Of a stretch of 64,000 nucleotides of DNA, positions 1-11,647 are shown piece by piece; within the stretch, counting starts at the first letter, position 1; each line of letters starts with the position of its first letter. Source of the DNA: Lathyrus oleraceus. Lineage: Eukaryota > Streptophyta > Magnoliopsida > Fabales > Fabaceae. The notes under the pieces are model-generated. The model saw only the letters and a list, made by a program, of their open reading frames with translations. It made no database searches and was not told the DNA's origin. Made by a program: the position numbers and the translations under genes. The DNA lies in the NCBI RefSeq assembly GCF_024323335.1, contig NC_066580.1, positions 142,652,188-142,716,187 of the forward strand. Direction: 5' to 3'.

Positions 1-194
1 GTGAGTGTAACTTTATGTTAGATATATTTTGTATGATATCAAAACTAGGATACTTTAGTGTTTATGTATATTTGACAATATCCTCTGAATCTTAATATGC
101 ATCTTAGCATTAAGAAGCATAAAAACATTTTTGAAATTAGTTAGAAAAGGTACCATGCATGAAAAACAAGGTTTTACGGGAAAATCAGTATACG

Positions 195-430
195 TGTCGA
201 AGCATACGTTTTATAGGTCGACACGTAGAAGAAACGTTTTCATATGTGTCGACACATACGAGTTACAAATCGACTCATGTACCTCATTTTTAAAGCCTAT
301 AGATTTTGATTGATGCGCCGCCTATACAGGTCGACACATGACCTATACAGGTTGACACTAACCTATACAGATCGACGCATGCATCGAACAAGTTGACACA
401 TGACATACATAGGTCGACACATGCAACATA
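195..430 (+). repeat. GTCGAC-centred short repeats in copia LTR
   Basis: Short degenerate units of about 20 bp built on CCTATACAGGTCGACACATG are repeated head to tail at about 329-425. Upstream are copies centred on the perfect palindrome TATGTGTCGACACATA (about 243-258). The 3' LTR copy keeps the first part (7710-7800). These may be promoter/enhancer repeats of the LTR; that role is inference. Confidence 0.7.
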
Positions 431-1198
431 TTTTTCCAAAAAATTCATGAACTTTTCAAATCTCTTTCATTCATTTTGCCTCCAACATTCATGCATATAA
501 ATACTTTATACATGCATTATTTCAAGTAAGGTTCTAGAGTAATACACAAAATTAGGATTTCAAAGAGTTCTCATCATCTTCAATCTATATTTTATGCATA
601 CATACAAATAAACTACACATAATCATTCTTTGTTTGGGTGCCATCTATAATTAGAGTTGATAACGTCCAACTTAGGTTGTTAAATTGTAAATTGGGTTGA
701 GAATTTTGAGGGTTTCAAATAAGAAAACCAAGTTGGGGTTTTCCTTCAAGGTCAATTAGGGATTTGAAGGTTTTGGACAAGATTAAGAAATTTGGATCCG
801 ATTGAGTGAAGGATTTGTAGAACAGAAGGTTCTTGCAAATGAGTAGCGTGGGACGGTGGATCATATTGGTAAATCTTGGGTTACAATAATTCGCAATTTG
901 GATTCGATCGAGTGAAGGCTTTGAAGAACGGGAGTTTCTTACAAAGGAGTAGTGTGAGACGGTGAATCAAATTGGAATTGTTGGGTTACTTTATTAAGCT
1001 CATATCAAGGTAAGAGAAAGTGTCAGAATCAACATCAAACTTAGGGCTTGTAGGGTTAGATTGCTACATTTCTATTGTATACTACTTTTGCAAAGTAAAG
1101 TTAATTTCATTATCTCAATTTGAGCTCGAGTTAAGGGCAGTCGTATCCATAGTGAGGTCGATTGGGGAACTACCTAAATAAATCCTTGTGTACTCTTA

Positions 1199-1228
1199 TC
1201 TCTCTCTCTCTCTCTCCCCTCCCCCCCT
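1199..1228 (+). repeat. (CT)n and poly-C microsatellite in copia LTR
   Basis: A run of CT dinucleotides followed by a C run. The same site in the other copia LTR copies also carries a CT run (14899-14942 and 15788-15807) with different lengths. Confidence 0.9.
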
Positions 1229-1700
1229 TACATTTCATTTGCAAATTGTTGAATTCATTGATCATGCGATCAATACGTTTGGCTAAATATTTTGATAACC
1301 TTTTTAAAGAGGTTTTGTTGAGTTGATTATAATCTTTTAGATTGTGGTTGGATTTGAATAACAACAAAACCATATAGATTTCCAAACAAAATCGATTGCA
1401 TACAAGGTGTTCGATAATTCGTCTCAATAGCATTTTTGTGTATTTTACCACTGGGAATAGTCTCTAATTTTAGCATAAAATTAAATTGATTATGGTTGAT
1501 AGCTTTTTGATATAATTTGTGTTCATTATCATATGTTGATTGTAGTTATACATATTCGAGATTTTTGATAGCAGTTCAATTTGATGATCCATCTCGGGTC
1601 ACTTCCACTCGCCAGAAAATTTTCAAAACAGTTTTTCTTAAAGTTTTTAACTTGTGATCTATTCACCCCTCATCTAGATCACATTCTATCATCTAACAAG

Positions 1701-1720
1701 TGGTATCAGAGCTCCGGTTA
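1701..1720 (+). other. Primer-binding site of copia element (tRNA-iMet type)
   Basis: TGGTATCAGAGCTCCGG lies two bases after the LTR end. It is the standard plant Ty1/copia PBS, complementary to the 3' end of initiator methionine tRNA, and it fixes the element's plus orientation. Confidence 0.93.
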
Positions 1721-1751
1721 ATTACATGCTTCAATATTTGCTTATTAGAAA

Positions 1752-3535
1752 ATGGCTTCCGAATCTAAAGGGGCATACAATAGAGCACCCATTTTTACCA
1801 GTGAAAATTGTGGCTATTAGAAAGCTTGTATGTCTATCCATATCAACTCTATTAATAAGGGTGTATGGGACATCATCATCAATGTTCCAAATCAAATTAC
1901 AATGACCATTGGTGAAAGCGTCGTTGTACCAAAACCGGAAGGTTAATGAAATGATAATGATAAGAAATTGTGGTCATATGATTGGAAGTCACACAATATT
2001 ATCATATTTGCACTCCGTGTTGATGAATATTATCGTGTTTCCCATTGTGAAACCGCCAAAGCTATGTGGGACGCATTAGGAGTTGCCCATGAGGGAACTA
2101 ATGAAGTCAAACAAGATAGGATCAATACCTTGAATCAAGAGTTTGAATTATTTCGCATGAAGCATGGTGAAACCATTTCCGACATGCAAAAGAGGTTCAC
2201 ACATCTTATAAATTGATTGAATGCTCCAGGTAAGACTATTTCCAATGATATTGATAATAATAAAGTTTTGAGGTGTCTTAATAGGGAATGGCAACCCAAG
2301 GTCACTGCAATCAAAGAAAGGAATGATCTTAAAATACTTGATCTCACAACTTTATTTGGCAAGCTAGAAGAACATGAGCAAGAGCTCACTTGCTTGGAAA
2401 ACATGAAAAAGAGAATGAGAATAAGGTAAAGAAGGAGAAAGTTAAAGACAAGGAGGTAGAAAATAAGTTTATTGCTATAAAGAATTCAATTTCAAAGTCC
2501 TTAACAATTGAGCAAAGTGATTATGAAATAAGAAATGACAAGAATTCTGATGATGAAGATATGGGATTGTTCGTCAAAAGGTACCAAAGCTATATAAGGA
2601 AAAATAGAGTCAAGCACTCTGACAAGAACCTAATCAAATTTAGAAGGCTATCTAACCCTCAAAGGAAGATGAGAATAAGAAGGATAAGCTTAGAAGTTCA
2701 TGCTACAATTATGGAGTAGTTAGTCATTATAGGTCGGATTGTCCTATGATCAAGAAAGACAAAGAGAAAGGTCATCACAAGAAATCTAGCAAGTCTAGAA
2801 GATCCTATATTGCTTGGGAGAGTAAAAGTGATTCTTCAAGTGATGAAATCTCAAGTTCAAGTGTCGAATCCGCCCAGATTTTCCTCATGGAAAACAAAAA
2901 GAAGAAGAAAAATGTAGGTCTTTCTAAGCTTGAATTTATTAATGAACTATCTTATTCTCAATTACAAAAGGCTTTTGAAAATATACATAGAGAAGTCGTA
3001 GACACTTTTAAAAAGTTAGCTTCACACAAAATAATCTTTTTACACTTAGAAGCTAAAATTTTGGAAACCAAAAACAAGATGGAAGCTCTTAAGAAATCTA
3101 TGATATATATTCAAAAGTACAATAATAAGGATGAAAAACCTTCATGGTTTGGTTGCGAAACTTGTCACATTTGGCAAAAAGAGGTAAATACTCTTCAAAC
3201 TGAATTGGACAAAGCATTACAACAAAAGATTACATTTGTTATTGATCCATCAAAGGTTTAATGGTCTTTGAACCCTTCATATAAAAAGTATAAATATGTT
3301 CAAAAGGAGTGAAATAGCAAAAGTACATCTCATCACAACTTATCTTGTCACCGTTGTTGCAAGAAAGGCCATACTATTGAAAAATGCAAGTTTAGGAGAA
3401 TTTGTGTTCCTAAAGGTGCTTTTTAATGGTTGCCCAAATGCAAACTTGATTTCGCTCACTCTCAAGGACCCAATGAGAATTAGGTACCTATTTCTCTTGT
3501 TCGATTATATAGGTTGAATGTCTTGGCTCTATGGA
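1752..3535 (+). pseudogene. Decayed gag of Sirevirus-like copia element
   Basis: Gag builds the retrotransposon's virus-like particle. The frame opens with the ATG at 1752, shortly after the PBS, but is broken by stops at about 1818 (where the family has Trp), about 1943 and 2214, and by later frame changes. Recognisable blocks are the DEYYRVSH and AKAMWDAL region (about 2020-2080), INTLNQEFELFR (about 2120-2155), LNREWQPKV (about 2277-2303) and LFGKLEEHEQEL (about 2350-2390). A first zinc knuckle at about 2700-2745 has lost its second Cys (Tyr instead). A Lys/Ser-rich and coiled-coil segment follows (2746-3261), then an intact CCHC knuckle CHRCCKKGHTIEKC at 3346-3387. The long C-terminal extension with a second knuckle is typical of Sireviruses. 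It is surely non-functional. Confidence 0.88.
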
Positions 3536-3539
3536 GAAA

Positions 3540-3900
3540 ATGTGGCTTCTCGATAGTGGATGCTCAAGACATATGACGGGTGACATATCTCTACTCATTG
3601 ACTTTGTGCTAAAGAAGAAGGGTTTCATTACCTATGGATACAAAAACAAGGGAGCAATACTTGGAAATGTAGTGTAGGTAATCCCTCATCTACTACTATT
3701 TCCAATGTTAAGTTAGTTGATGATCTTAAACATAACCTTGTTAACATTAGTTAATTATTTGACAAAGACTTTAAAGTTACTTTTACAAATACTTGTTTCT
3801 TATTTGAACATAATGAAAATAAGGATTGTATGTTTAAGGGCTTGAGGGTTAATAACAGTTATATGCTTAACTTAGATGACATTCCTTGGTAGGAACTAAG
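3540..3900 (+). pseudogene. Decayed protease domain of copia pol
   Basis: This is the aspartic protease that cuts the Gag-Pol precursor. The active-site block LLDSGCSRHMTGD is readable from about 3546, with the catalytic Asp-Ser-Gly at 3552-3560, in a frame different from the zinc knuckle upstream. It is followed by the family-typical segment around KGFITYGYKNKGAILG (about 3620-3668). Several stops and a frame change follow before the integrase part, so no product can be made. Order and spacing (gag, PR, IN, RT, RH) are those of Ty1/copia. Confidence 0.82.
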
Positions 3901-3904
3901 TGTC

Positions 3905-4864
3905 TAGTTACCTTGAGTGAAGAGTATTGGTTATAGCATAGACATCTAGATTATGTAAACTTTGATTTACTAAAAAAGTAACTTCAAAATATTTAATAAT
4001 TGGTATACCAAAAATAAAGTTTTCAAAAGACCGTCTATGTGATGCATGCCAAATGGGTAAGCAAACAAAAGTCTCATTTAAATCGAAAAACATTGTTTCA
4101 ACTTCGAGACCTCTTGAGCTTATTTATATGGATCTCTTTGGTCCCTCAAGGACTAAAAGCATAAATGGTAATTACTGTGGTTTTGTGATAGTAGATGATT
4201 ACTCGAGATTTTGTTGGATCATAATTTTGTATAGTAAAGATGAGACTTTTTCAGCTTTCAAACAATTTGCAAGATTATCCAAAAATAAGATGAATTTGAA
4301 AATTGTTCTTATCTGAAGTGATCATGGAGGAGAATTTGAAAACCGCCTATTTGAGAAGTATTGTGATAAACATGGCATTGAACATAACTTATCCACTCTA
4401 AGAACTCCACAACAAAACGGTGTTGTGGAGCGTAAAAATCGCGTTTTAGAGGAGTTGGCTAGAACTATGCTCAATTAGGGTAATCTACCTAAGTATTTTG
4501 GGGCTGATGTTATTAGCACGATATGTTATGTCTTAAATAGGATACTAATACGTCATATTTTAGACAAAACTCCCTATGAACTACTAAAGGGTAGAAAACC
4601 TAATTTATCACATCTTCACATTTTCAGATGCAAATGATTTATTTTAAATAATGGAAAGGAAAATCTTGGTAAGTTTGATGTGAAAGCCGATGAATGTATC
4701 TTCCTTGGATACTCTAAATATAGCAAAGCTTATAGGGTTTATAACAAAAGATTACTTATTGTTGAAGAGTCAGTACATGTCACTTTTGATGGATCTTATC
4801 GAAAAAATGTTGGAAAAGGTGTTTCTTTTCATGATGTAGATGTATCTTCACAAGATATTATTTA
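3905..4864 (+). pseudogene. Decayed integrase domain of copia pol
   Basis: Integrase inserts the cDNA into the host genome. The pre-integrase zinc-binding region is damaged: the His part near 3938 is readable and the Cys pair survives as CDACQMGKQTK (about 4030-4070). The catalytic core shows MDLFGPS (about 4126-4146) and SDHGGEFEN (about 4318-4345, after a stop at the usual Arg), and the Glu in VVERKNR (about 4420-4440). That is the D, D-35-E set of plant copia integrases. The C-terminal part with PYELLKGRKP and FLGYSKYSKAYRVYNK is in one piece to about 4862. At least four stops interrupt the frame. GAG-pre-integrase plus core order is as expected. Confidence 0.88.
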
Positions 4865-5085
4865 AGAACATGGAAAAGGATTTGATCAGCCTAAAGAGGT
4901 GGAACATGAGAAAGAAGAAGATAACAATTATGAAGAGGAGAAGGTTGAAAATCCACTTGTAGTGGACGATCTACCTTTGGCTTAGAGAACCTCTAAAGAT
5001 TATCCAATCGATAACATACATGAAGACATCACCAAAGGCGTGACAACATGCTCCAAGATAAATAACTTTTGTTGTCACTTTGCAT

Positions 5086-5960
5086 TCGTTTCACAAGTTG
5101 AACCTAAAAATGCCAAAGATGCCTTACTTGATGAGCACTGGCTTATGGCCATGCAAGATGAATTAAACCAGTTTAAAAAAAATGATGTTTGGGACCTTGT
5201 CCCTCATCCGATAAATCATTAAGTTATTATGAACCAAATGGGTTTTTAGAAATAAGCTCAACGAAAATGGAGTGATAACTAGGAACAAAGCCCAGCTAGT
5301 GGCTCAAGGTTATAACCAAGAGGAAGGCATTGAATATGAGAAAACTCATGCTCTAGTTGCTCGCCTCAAGGATATACGCCTTTTACTAGCTTATGCTTGC
5401 TCCAAAGATTTCAAGTTATTTCAAATGGACGTGAAAGTGCTTCCTTAATCGATATATTAATGAGGAAGTGTATGTGGCTCAACCTCCCGATTTTGAAAAT
5501 CATGAGTATTCTAATCATGTTTACAAACTAAAACGAGATTTGTATGGTCTCAAACAAGCACCTAGGGCTTGGTATGAGCGACTTAGTAAGCTTTTAATGG
5601 ATCAAGGATACTCTAGGCGGAAGATAGATACTACACTTTTCATTAAGCGTTAAGGAAAACATACTCTTCTAGTTCAAGTTTATGTTGATGATATCATCTT
5701 TGGTTCCACTAACATGCAACTTGTCAAGGAATTTTCTAAGATTATGCAGGGTGAGTTTGAGATGAGTCTCATGGGGGAGTTGAGTTACTTCCTTGGTCTT
5801 CAAATCAAGAAACTCAACAAAGGGACATTTGTGTGTCAAACAGAATATTGTAATGAATTGCTAAAGATATTTGGTATGGAAGATGAAAAATTGATTGACA
5901 CTCCAATGCCCACAAATGGAAACTTGGAAATAAATGAAAATGGTAAGGATGTTGATGTCA
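5086..5960 (+). pseudogene. Decayed reverse transcriptase domain of copia pol
   Basis: This is the RNA-dependent DNA polymerase of the element. The start block (ALLDEHWLMAMQDELNQF, WDLVPHP) is readable from about 5125. Frame breaks near 5222-5250 and 5445 follow. The first catalytic Asp is in FQMDVK (5428-5430). The block LYGLKQAPRAWYERLSK is at about 5540-5590. The YVDD catalytic box lies at 5681-5692, and the thumb-side LSYFLGLQIKKL at about 5780-5815. From 5714 the frame stays open to 6355, the longest open piece of this element. All key RT residues I can check are present, but upstream stops make it a pseudogene. Confidence 0.9.
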
Positions 5961-6630
5961 ATAAGTATCGAGCTATAATTGGTTTTATTCTATATCTTAC
6001 TGCATCTAGGCCAGATATTATGTTTAGCGTGTGTATTTGCGCTCATCATGAGTCGGCTCCTAAGGAATCACATTTAAAATCCATAAAATGCATCCTTAGA
6101 TACCTTAATGGTACATCTAAGTATGGGCTTTGGTATTCTAAGGGAATCGATTTTAATTTTGTTGGTTATACCAGTTCTAATTTTTCCAGTTGCAAATCGG
6201 ATAGGAAAAGTACTAGTGGAACTTTGCACATGTTTTCAAACGCCTTAGTAATTTGGCATAGCAAGAAGCAGGTTTATGTTGCATTATCAACTACCGAGGC
6301 GGAATATGTAGCAGCAGGTAGTTGTTGTGCTCAAATTGTGTGGCTCAAACAATAACTACTTGATTTTGATATTAAACTACAACGTATTCCTATTATATGC
6401 GATAAAACTAGTGTTATTAATCTAACCAAAAATACGGTATTGCATTTTAGCACTAAACATATTGAGATACGTCGCCGCTTCCTACGTATGTTGAAAAAGG
6501 AGATGTCATATTTGAGCATGTTGATAGTAAAAATCAACTTGTAGATATCTTTCCAAAACCTCTTGCGATTGAACCGTTTTTCAACATTCGAAGGAAATTG
6601 GGCATACTTGATATCTCAAATATTTTCTAA
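5961..6630 (+). pseudogene. Decayed RNase H domain and end of copia pol
   Basis: RNase H degrades the RNA strand after reverse transcription. SRPDIMFSVC (about 6007-6035), CILRYLNGTSKYGLWYS (about 6090-6140) and LSTTEAEYVAA (about 6288-6318) are clear matches to the copia RT-RNase H tail. The first catalytic Asp seems lost, as the usual Asp-Ala-Asp reads Ser-Ser-Asn near 6175. A stop at 6353 is followed by readable but shifted remnants to a final TAA at 6628-6630. Confidence 0.87.
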
Positions 6631-7518
6631 ATATAATTTGTTGCATCCACTTTATATACTTTTTCTCTAACTTTATTTGGAAGTTAAATCATATATGAGT
6701 GCATCCTTCATTAATTCATATGTGAGGTAATATTGTTTTATTTTCCCTCTTTGAAAGCAAGCCTTTTATTTTTGCATGTCGTTTATGTTCTAAATGCTTG
6801 ATATGCTTGATGTATGAACTAATTCATGAACTTTAACTTCCAAAAAATTTAATTGATGTATTTTAATGCATATGCTTATAGTGACTTCATGCTATTTTTC
6901 GTCCATACTTTAAAAAAATATGTTCTTGGTGTATAACCATGTTATCTATTCCGGCATGGAATATGTTTGAACATGTTATAATGTCAACAAAATTCTTGTA
7001 GTGTGTCATTGTTATGATAACATGTCTATTTTTGGTTTCAGTGGTGATAAATCTATATATAGCCTTGTTAGAGCACATGCGTGGGCAGCATTCGGGAGCA
7101 CCAAAAGTATATGTCGCGTAATCGTGTCGTTTTTGTAGTAACTCAAGAGTTTTTTATTACGTTGTATCCTTCATCTTTCATGTTTATTGTATATGTTATT
7201 TAGAATAAGTTGTGGCAACCATGTTATATTGTTGTTTTAAATACTTTTATTTATGTTTAAGCATTTTCAATATTTACATCATTCTATGTGAGTGTTGTTT
7301 TATTGATGACCGTATCTTTGCAAACGCCTATGTGTGTTATATTGATATGTGTGTGATATAAGATACTTCTCCTGGATTGCTTTGTCTCTTTTTGAAGTTG
7401 TCAAAGGGGCAGAAGAATCTACAAGATGAAGTTGGGATGTATACATTCAAAGGGAGCCTTCATGAAGACACGAAGCACATTGTCTCATGTTTTTCCATCA
7501 TAAAAAAGGGGGAGTATT
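6631..7518 (+). other. Non-coding 3' region and polypurine tract of copia element
   Basis: About 870 bp between the end of pol and the 3' LTR hold no recognisable gene. I saw no clear remnant of the env-like reading frame that some Sireviruses carry here. The polypurine tract AAAAAAGGGGGAG at about 7502-7514 stands just before the LTR start TGAGTGCAAC at 7519. Confidence 0.75.
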
Positions 7519-7840
7519 TGAGTGCAACTTTCCGTTAGATGTATTTTGCATGATGTCAAAACTAGGATACTTTAACGTTTATGTATATTGGACGGTATCC
7601 TCTAAGCCTTAATGTGCATCTTATAATTTAGGAAGCATAAAAACAATTTGAAATGAGTTAGAAAAGGTTCCATGCATGAAAAACAAGTTTTTATGGGAAA
7701 AAAAACCTACGTGTCGACACATATGTGCTTTAGGTAGACACATAGAAGAAATATTTTCCTATGTGTCGGCACATACGAGTTACAGCTCGACTCATGTACC
7801 TCATTTTTAAAGCATGTAGCTTTTGTTTGATGTGCCACCT
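7519..7840 (+). repeat. 3' LTR of copia element, left piece
   Basis: Matches bases 2-325 of the 5' LTR with scattered substitutions, then stops at CACCT (7836-7840), where solo LTR X1 begins. The LTR resumes at 14563 with CGCCT followed by TATA, as in the 5' LTR. Confidence 0.9.
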
Positions 7841-8014
7841 TGAAGCTAGCGGAAATATACCCGAACATATCACTCACTCGAACATACAACAGAGTCACCA
7901 TCAAACTTTATTTATTCCTGAAGGAAAGGGAAACCATCGATAAAACCCAGGGAAAGAGATATACTAGGTAAGGAAGTCAGTTATGCAAGGGGGAGCTATT
8001 AGCACCCCAAACAT

Positions 8015-8030
8015 CCATGGTACTCCATGG
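8015..8030 (-). other. M1 hairpin, AGTA loop (X1)
   Basis: Sense strand is minus: CCATGG, loop AGTA, CCATGG. The stem has a different sequence in the other LTRs but the loop is the same (see findings). It stands just before the conserved U5 block. Confidence 0.8.
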
Positions 8031-8144
8031 GAACCATTTTGATTGTTCTCGCTTGAATAGGTGTGATATCTAAAGATTACTCGTAAAAGAATGGGGAAAG
8101 GAAATAAATAGTAGAGTGCTCGGTGAGGATTGAGGCCCTCATGC

Positions 8145-8187
8145 CTACATATCCTCATAGTGCAATGAGGAATTTAGAGCTTCGTAG
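8145..8187 (-). other. M2 two-helix module, X1 copy a
   Basis: Inner stem CCTCAT (8153-8158) with ATGAGG (8165-8170) around a six-base loop containing TGCA. Outer CTACG-type arms flank it, with a G-U type pair on the sense strand. Confidence 0.75.
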
Positions 8188-8951
8188 TTCAAAGAACTAG
8201 TGGTAGGAGGTGAAAAGAATTGTGACCAAATTATGGTATTAACCAAATAATAGTGTTTTGAACTCTAACAAGGGTGAAAACATGAACCCAAGAGTAATGT
8301 GGCTACTACCAGTACATGGGTTAGCATGGATGTAGATATAGGGTAATGCTGAAAAGGCGAAGAAATAAGTGTTTGGGCATAATCCCAAACATCTCTTGGT
8401 TCACAGGGGAACGTAAGAAAGAGCACAAAGAGGTAGTGTGTTTGGCTCGAAGAAAACCGGTATATCACATGGAGTGAATGAAGGTAGAATATGAAAGTAT
8501 CATGGAGGTGAATGGAATAAAGTGACCAAAGTCAAAGAAATGAAGGTTTGGTAACAAGTGACTGAAGAAGTATTGTTTAAAACGGAAAGGTGAAAGTGTA
8601 TTGGAATCCATAGGAGAAATGAGATTTGTACCATAGAGGGAAACGACTTTAACCGATAAGTGGACTAGAATAACTTCCACTATGGGGTGATTAGCCAAAA
8701 ACAAAGAATTAAGCGTTTGGGTATAGTCCCAAACAACTCTAGGTAGAAATGTGGACTATTCGCTAGGCGTCCTAAAAGGGTGAATATGGATATCCAAAGA
8801 AAGTGCATTTTGATGTCAAAGAAATAATATGTCATTGGGTGAACGATTTATGATCGAAGGTAGATACTAGATTTTGAAAGATATAAGTGATGCCATAAGG
8901 CGAAGGAGGAATAATTAGAAGTATGCTCGCCAAGGATTCGCATCCTCGTGC

Positions 8952-8995
8952 CTACGTATTCTCATCGTGCAATGAGAAAATCAGAGCAATCGTAG
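8952..8995 (-). other. M2 two-helix module, X1 copy b
   Basis: Inner stem TTCTCAT (8959-8965) with ATGAGAA (8972-8978), loop CGTGCA. Outer arms CTACG (8952-8956) and CGTAG (8991-8995). Confidence 0.8.
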
Positions 8996-9579
8996 TTCGT
9001 GGAACCACGAGAATAGGGAGAGATACATACAGTGATGAAGAGTATAATCTGTACGAATAGAATGGTATCAAAAGGTATTTGTCCAAGCAACGGGAACTCA
9101 CAAGACAAACCCAATGTCAGATATTAACTGCCATGAAACAAAGAGAGAGATATTCGTCTAAGCAACAAGGACTTGCAAGACAAACACAAATTCAAGGAAC
9201 GATTGTAGTACTGTATAGTACACAGAATAATGTATCACTAGATGGGGAAAAATAGTTCGATATCAAAGAAGGACAATATGTTAGATCCAAGAAGGAGATA
9301 AACTCTGAATTGAAGAGAAAGGTAGGCGTTTACCAGTACATGGGCTAGCAAGACCACCACTGTAGGGTAAAGCCGAAAAGAAATGTTGAATTAAGTGTTT
9401 GGGAATATTCCCAAACAACTCTCGATTAATGAGGTGGACTGTCACTAAATCGTCCTAAAAGGATGTACAAGGAGTCCAAGGAGAAGTATAGTTGATCTCA
9501 AAAAGATGGTAATGATTGATGAATAAAGAATGATTGATCAATAAATAGGGTAGCTCACGAAGAAATCGGGTTCTCCTGC

Positions 9580-9623
9580 CTACGTATTCTTATAGTGCAA
9601 TAAGGAAATCAGAGCTTTCGTAG
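9580..9623 (-). other. M2 two-helix module, X1 copy c
   Basis: Inner stem CTTAT (9589-9593) with ATAAG (9600-9604), loop AGTGCA. Outer arms CTACG and CGTAG. Compared with copy b, one stem pair changed on both sides (C-G to T-A). Confidence 0.8.
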
Positions 9624-9739
9624 TTCAGCCCACTAGAGCTGAAAGCAAGGTGATTGAAGCAAGAGGAGATGATAGAATGGTTGAATTGAAATGATAAAAA
9701 TGGATAGTGAAAAAATAATAGACTTGACAGTCGATCGAT

Positions 9740-10170
9740 AGGAATCACACTAAAGTCTATGAATAAGGGCGAACACTTTGAATATTTGGATCCTACGCCC
9801 CATAGCAAAGTCGCTCTAGACAAGGATAGGAGAAAATTTGTCTCATCATTCCCTATTACTTAAGGCTCGTAGCGCATGATACTTCTCTTAACTGACAAGC
9901 TGCTAGTGAAGAATCTTCATTGTTGATCCTTGCGTTGATGTTGTTTTTGTATGAAGAAGACTTGGTAGTTTAATCGATTCGAATTGCACTAAAGTCTATG
10001 AATAAGGGAGAACGCTTTGAATATTTGGGGCCTACGCCCCATATGCAAAGTTGCTCTAGACAAGGATTGGAGAAACTCCATCTCATCATTCCCTACTGCT
10101 TAAAGCTCGTTTCATACAATTTGAATCGTATTTACCAAGTATTGTCCTTTGATTTATCTTGTATAATTCA
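9740..10170 (-). repeat. Tandem duplication of about 235 bp in X1
   Basis: The segment with GCACTAAAGTCTATGAATAA, the CCTACGCCCCAT block and GCTCTAGACAAGGAT occurs twice, at about 9740-9950 and 9975-10170. The same duplication is seen in the X 5' LTR at about 45650-45830 and 45850-46040, so it predates these insertions. Confidence 0.8.
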
Positions 10171-10249
10171 CTTCTTGATGTGACTGAGGATGCCTTGATT
10201 GAAGATCTTGACTTGAGGCCTCGAGCTCCACAGCTTAAAAAAAGTCTTA

Positions 10250-10280
10250 TTAAGTGACCAATGGTCTTTTGGTCACTTAA
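10250..10280 (-). promoter_or_regulatory. Perfect 12-bp inverted repeat near inferred LTR transcription start (X1)
   Basis: TTAAGTGACCAA and TTGGTCACTTAA flank a seven-base loop. The X 5' LTR has the same structure at 46137-46167 with two pairs changed on both arms. It lies 14 bp downstream (minus strand) of a TATAAT box. Confidence 0.75.
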
Positions 10281-10293
10281 ATTAGACTGTGGG

Positions 10294-10299
10294 ATTATA
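10294..10299 (-). promoter_or_regulatory. Putative TATA box of X1 LTR
   Basis: The minus strand reads CTTGTATAATCCCACAG. The same sequence recurs in the X 5' LTR at 46180-46185. Position and conservation suggest the LTR promoter; this is inference. Confidence 0.5.
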
Positions 10300-11583
10300 C
10301 AAGTTCAAAGGATTTAATTGATCAAAATTAATTTTGATTTATTTGAATCGTGGGTTCAGGTTTAGTTTAAAAACTAGGTTAGAACCTAATCTAATTGTTA
10401 GAAACAATCAAACTAATCTAAGGGATCATGCAATTCATGGTCAAAATACCAAAATAACCCCTAAGGGGGAAAATGATGTTTTTACCAAAGGGCCAATTAT
10501 GAACATAAATTTATCTCTAATTAACATCCAATTAGAAAACTACAAATGTATTAATTCCTAAATTCTACAATTAACCTAATGTTCAATCATTAAACAAATT
10601 CTAAAAATAATTAAAATCTAATCACTTTAATTTCTAAACTAACTAAAACTATGTTAAAATTCAATTAAAACTATACAAAAATTCTAATTAATTCCTACAT
10701 TCTAATTAAACTCTAAACCTAATTTTAATATCTAAAAAAACAACTAAAAAAATTAAAATGCAATAAATCCACAAATGGGCCAGGGGGTACTAATAGGAAT
10801 CTGGAGGTGCAACATGAAATTAAGCGCATGGGCCTGGTTCTGGAAGCCCAATGGAATTGCTTTGGCTAGGGGGTGCAGCAAGGAAGTGCATGGTGCATCG
10901 GGAATTCACTTGTGGGCCTAGTCACAAAGCCCACACGAAATGAATCCTTCCCAGGGAGCTGCTAATAGGAATCTGGGTGTTTACTGGATCTGGCCAAATT
11001 AGGCCCACCAAAAATAGGTCCAACACATTTGAAAATGATTCAAACTAACCTTCCCTCTAGAATGTTTCCCCGAACACACCATGGGCCACCGTGCCGGACG
11101 TCTCTCCCGGCGATGGTGGCCACCAAAACATCATATGGAGCTACCACAACATTCACCTCCTCACACTCTATTCGGTTCTTCATTCAATTTCAAGAAGTTG
11201 GAGTTCTATAACCCTAACTGGAACTGATCATTCCAATAACCCTAACATGGAAGTCCCAAATTAAGTTCTACCCTTAACGATTCAAAGCTCCAAGGATGAG
11301 GGCTATGAATCCTCTCCTCACTCTCTACATACTGGTAAACAGGATTTGAAGAAGGGCCAAAGTTTTTCGAATTACCTTGTCGGAATTGGTGACGGCGATG
11401 ACGAGCTTCCAGGTACGTGGTTCTGAATCTTTCTCTTTTTCCTTGGCTTTCGAATTATCTTCTTTCTTCTTCTTCTTATGGACCCGAGAGTAATGATTTG
11501 AGAGAGTTGGTGAAGAGGCTAAGCACAAGCTATATTGAAGCTCTGATGATGAGCTTCAATGGATTCTAAATAGTGCGTGCAGT

Positions 11584-11588
<5 letters not shown>

Positions 11589-11642
<54 letters not shown>
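11589..11642. repeat. (GA)n microsatellite
   Basis: About 27 uninterrupted GA repeats within solo LTR X1. The other X LTRs lack a run at the corresponding place. Confidence 0.97.

Positions 11643-11647
<5 letters not shown>

Larger units (their letters stand above)
2..1698 (+). repeat. 5' LTR of Sirevirus-like Ty1/copia element
   Basis: The LTR starts with TGAGTGTAAC and ends with ATCTAACA, and is followed after two bases by a copia-type primer-binding site. Its start matches the sequence after the polypurine tract at 7519, and its end matches 15400-15422 and 16270-16284, so the LTR boundaries are supported by three copies. At 1697 bp it is long for copia, but such lengths occur in Sirevirus/Maximus-like elements. 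The left target-site duplication cannot be checked because only one base precedes the LTR. Confidence 0.9.

Noticed and set aside
6331..7518. Env-like frame after pol of the Sirevirus-like element
   Set aside because: No frame of convincing length or with signal peptide and membrane segment is present between 6631 and the PPT.
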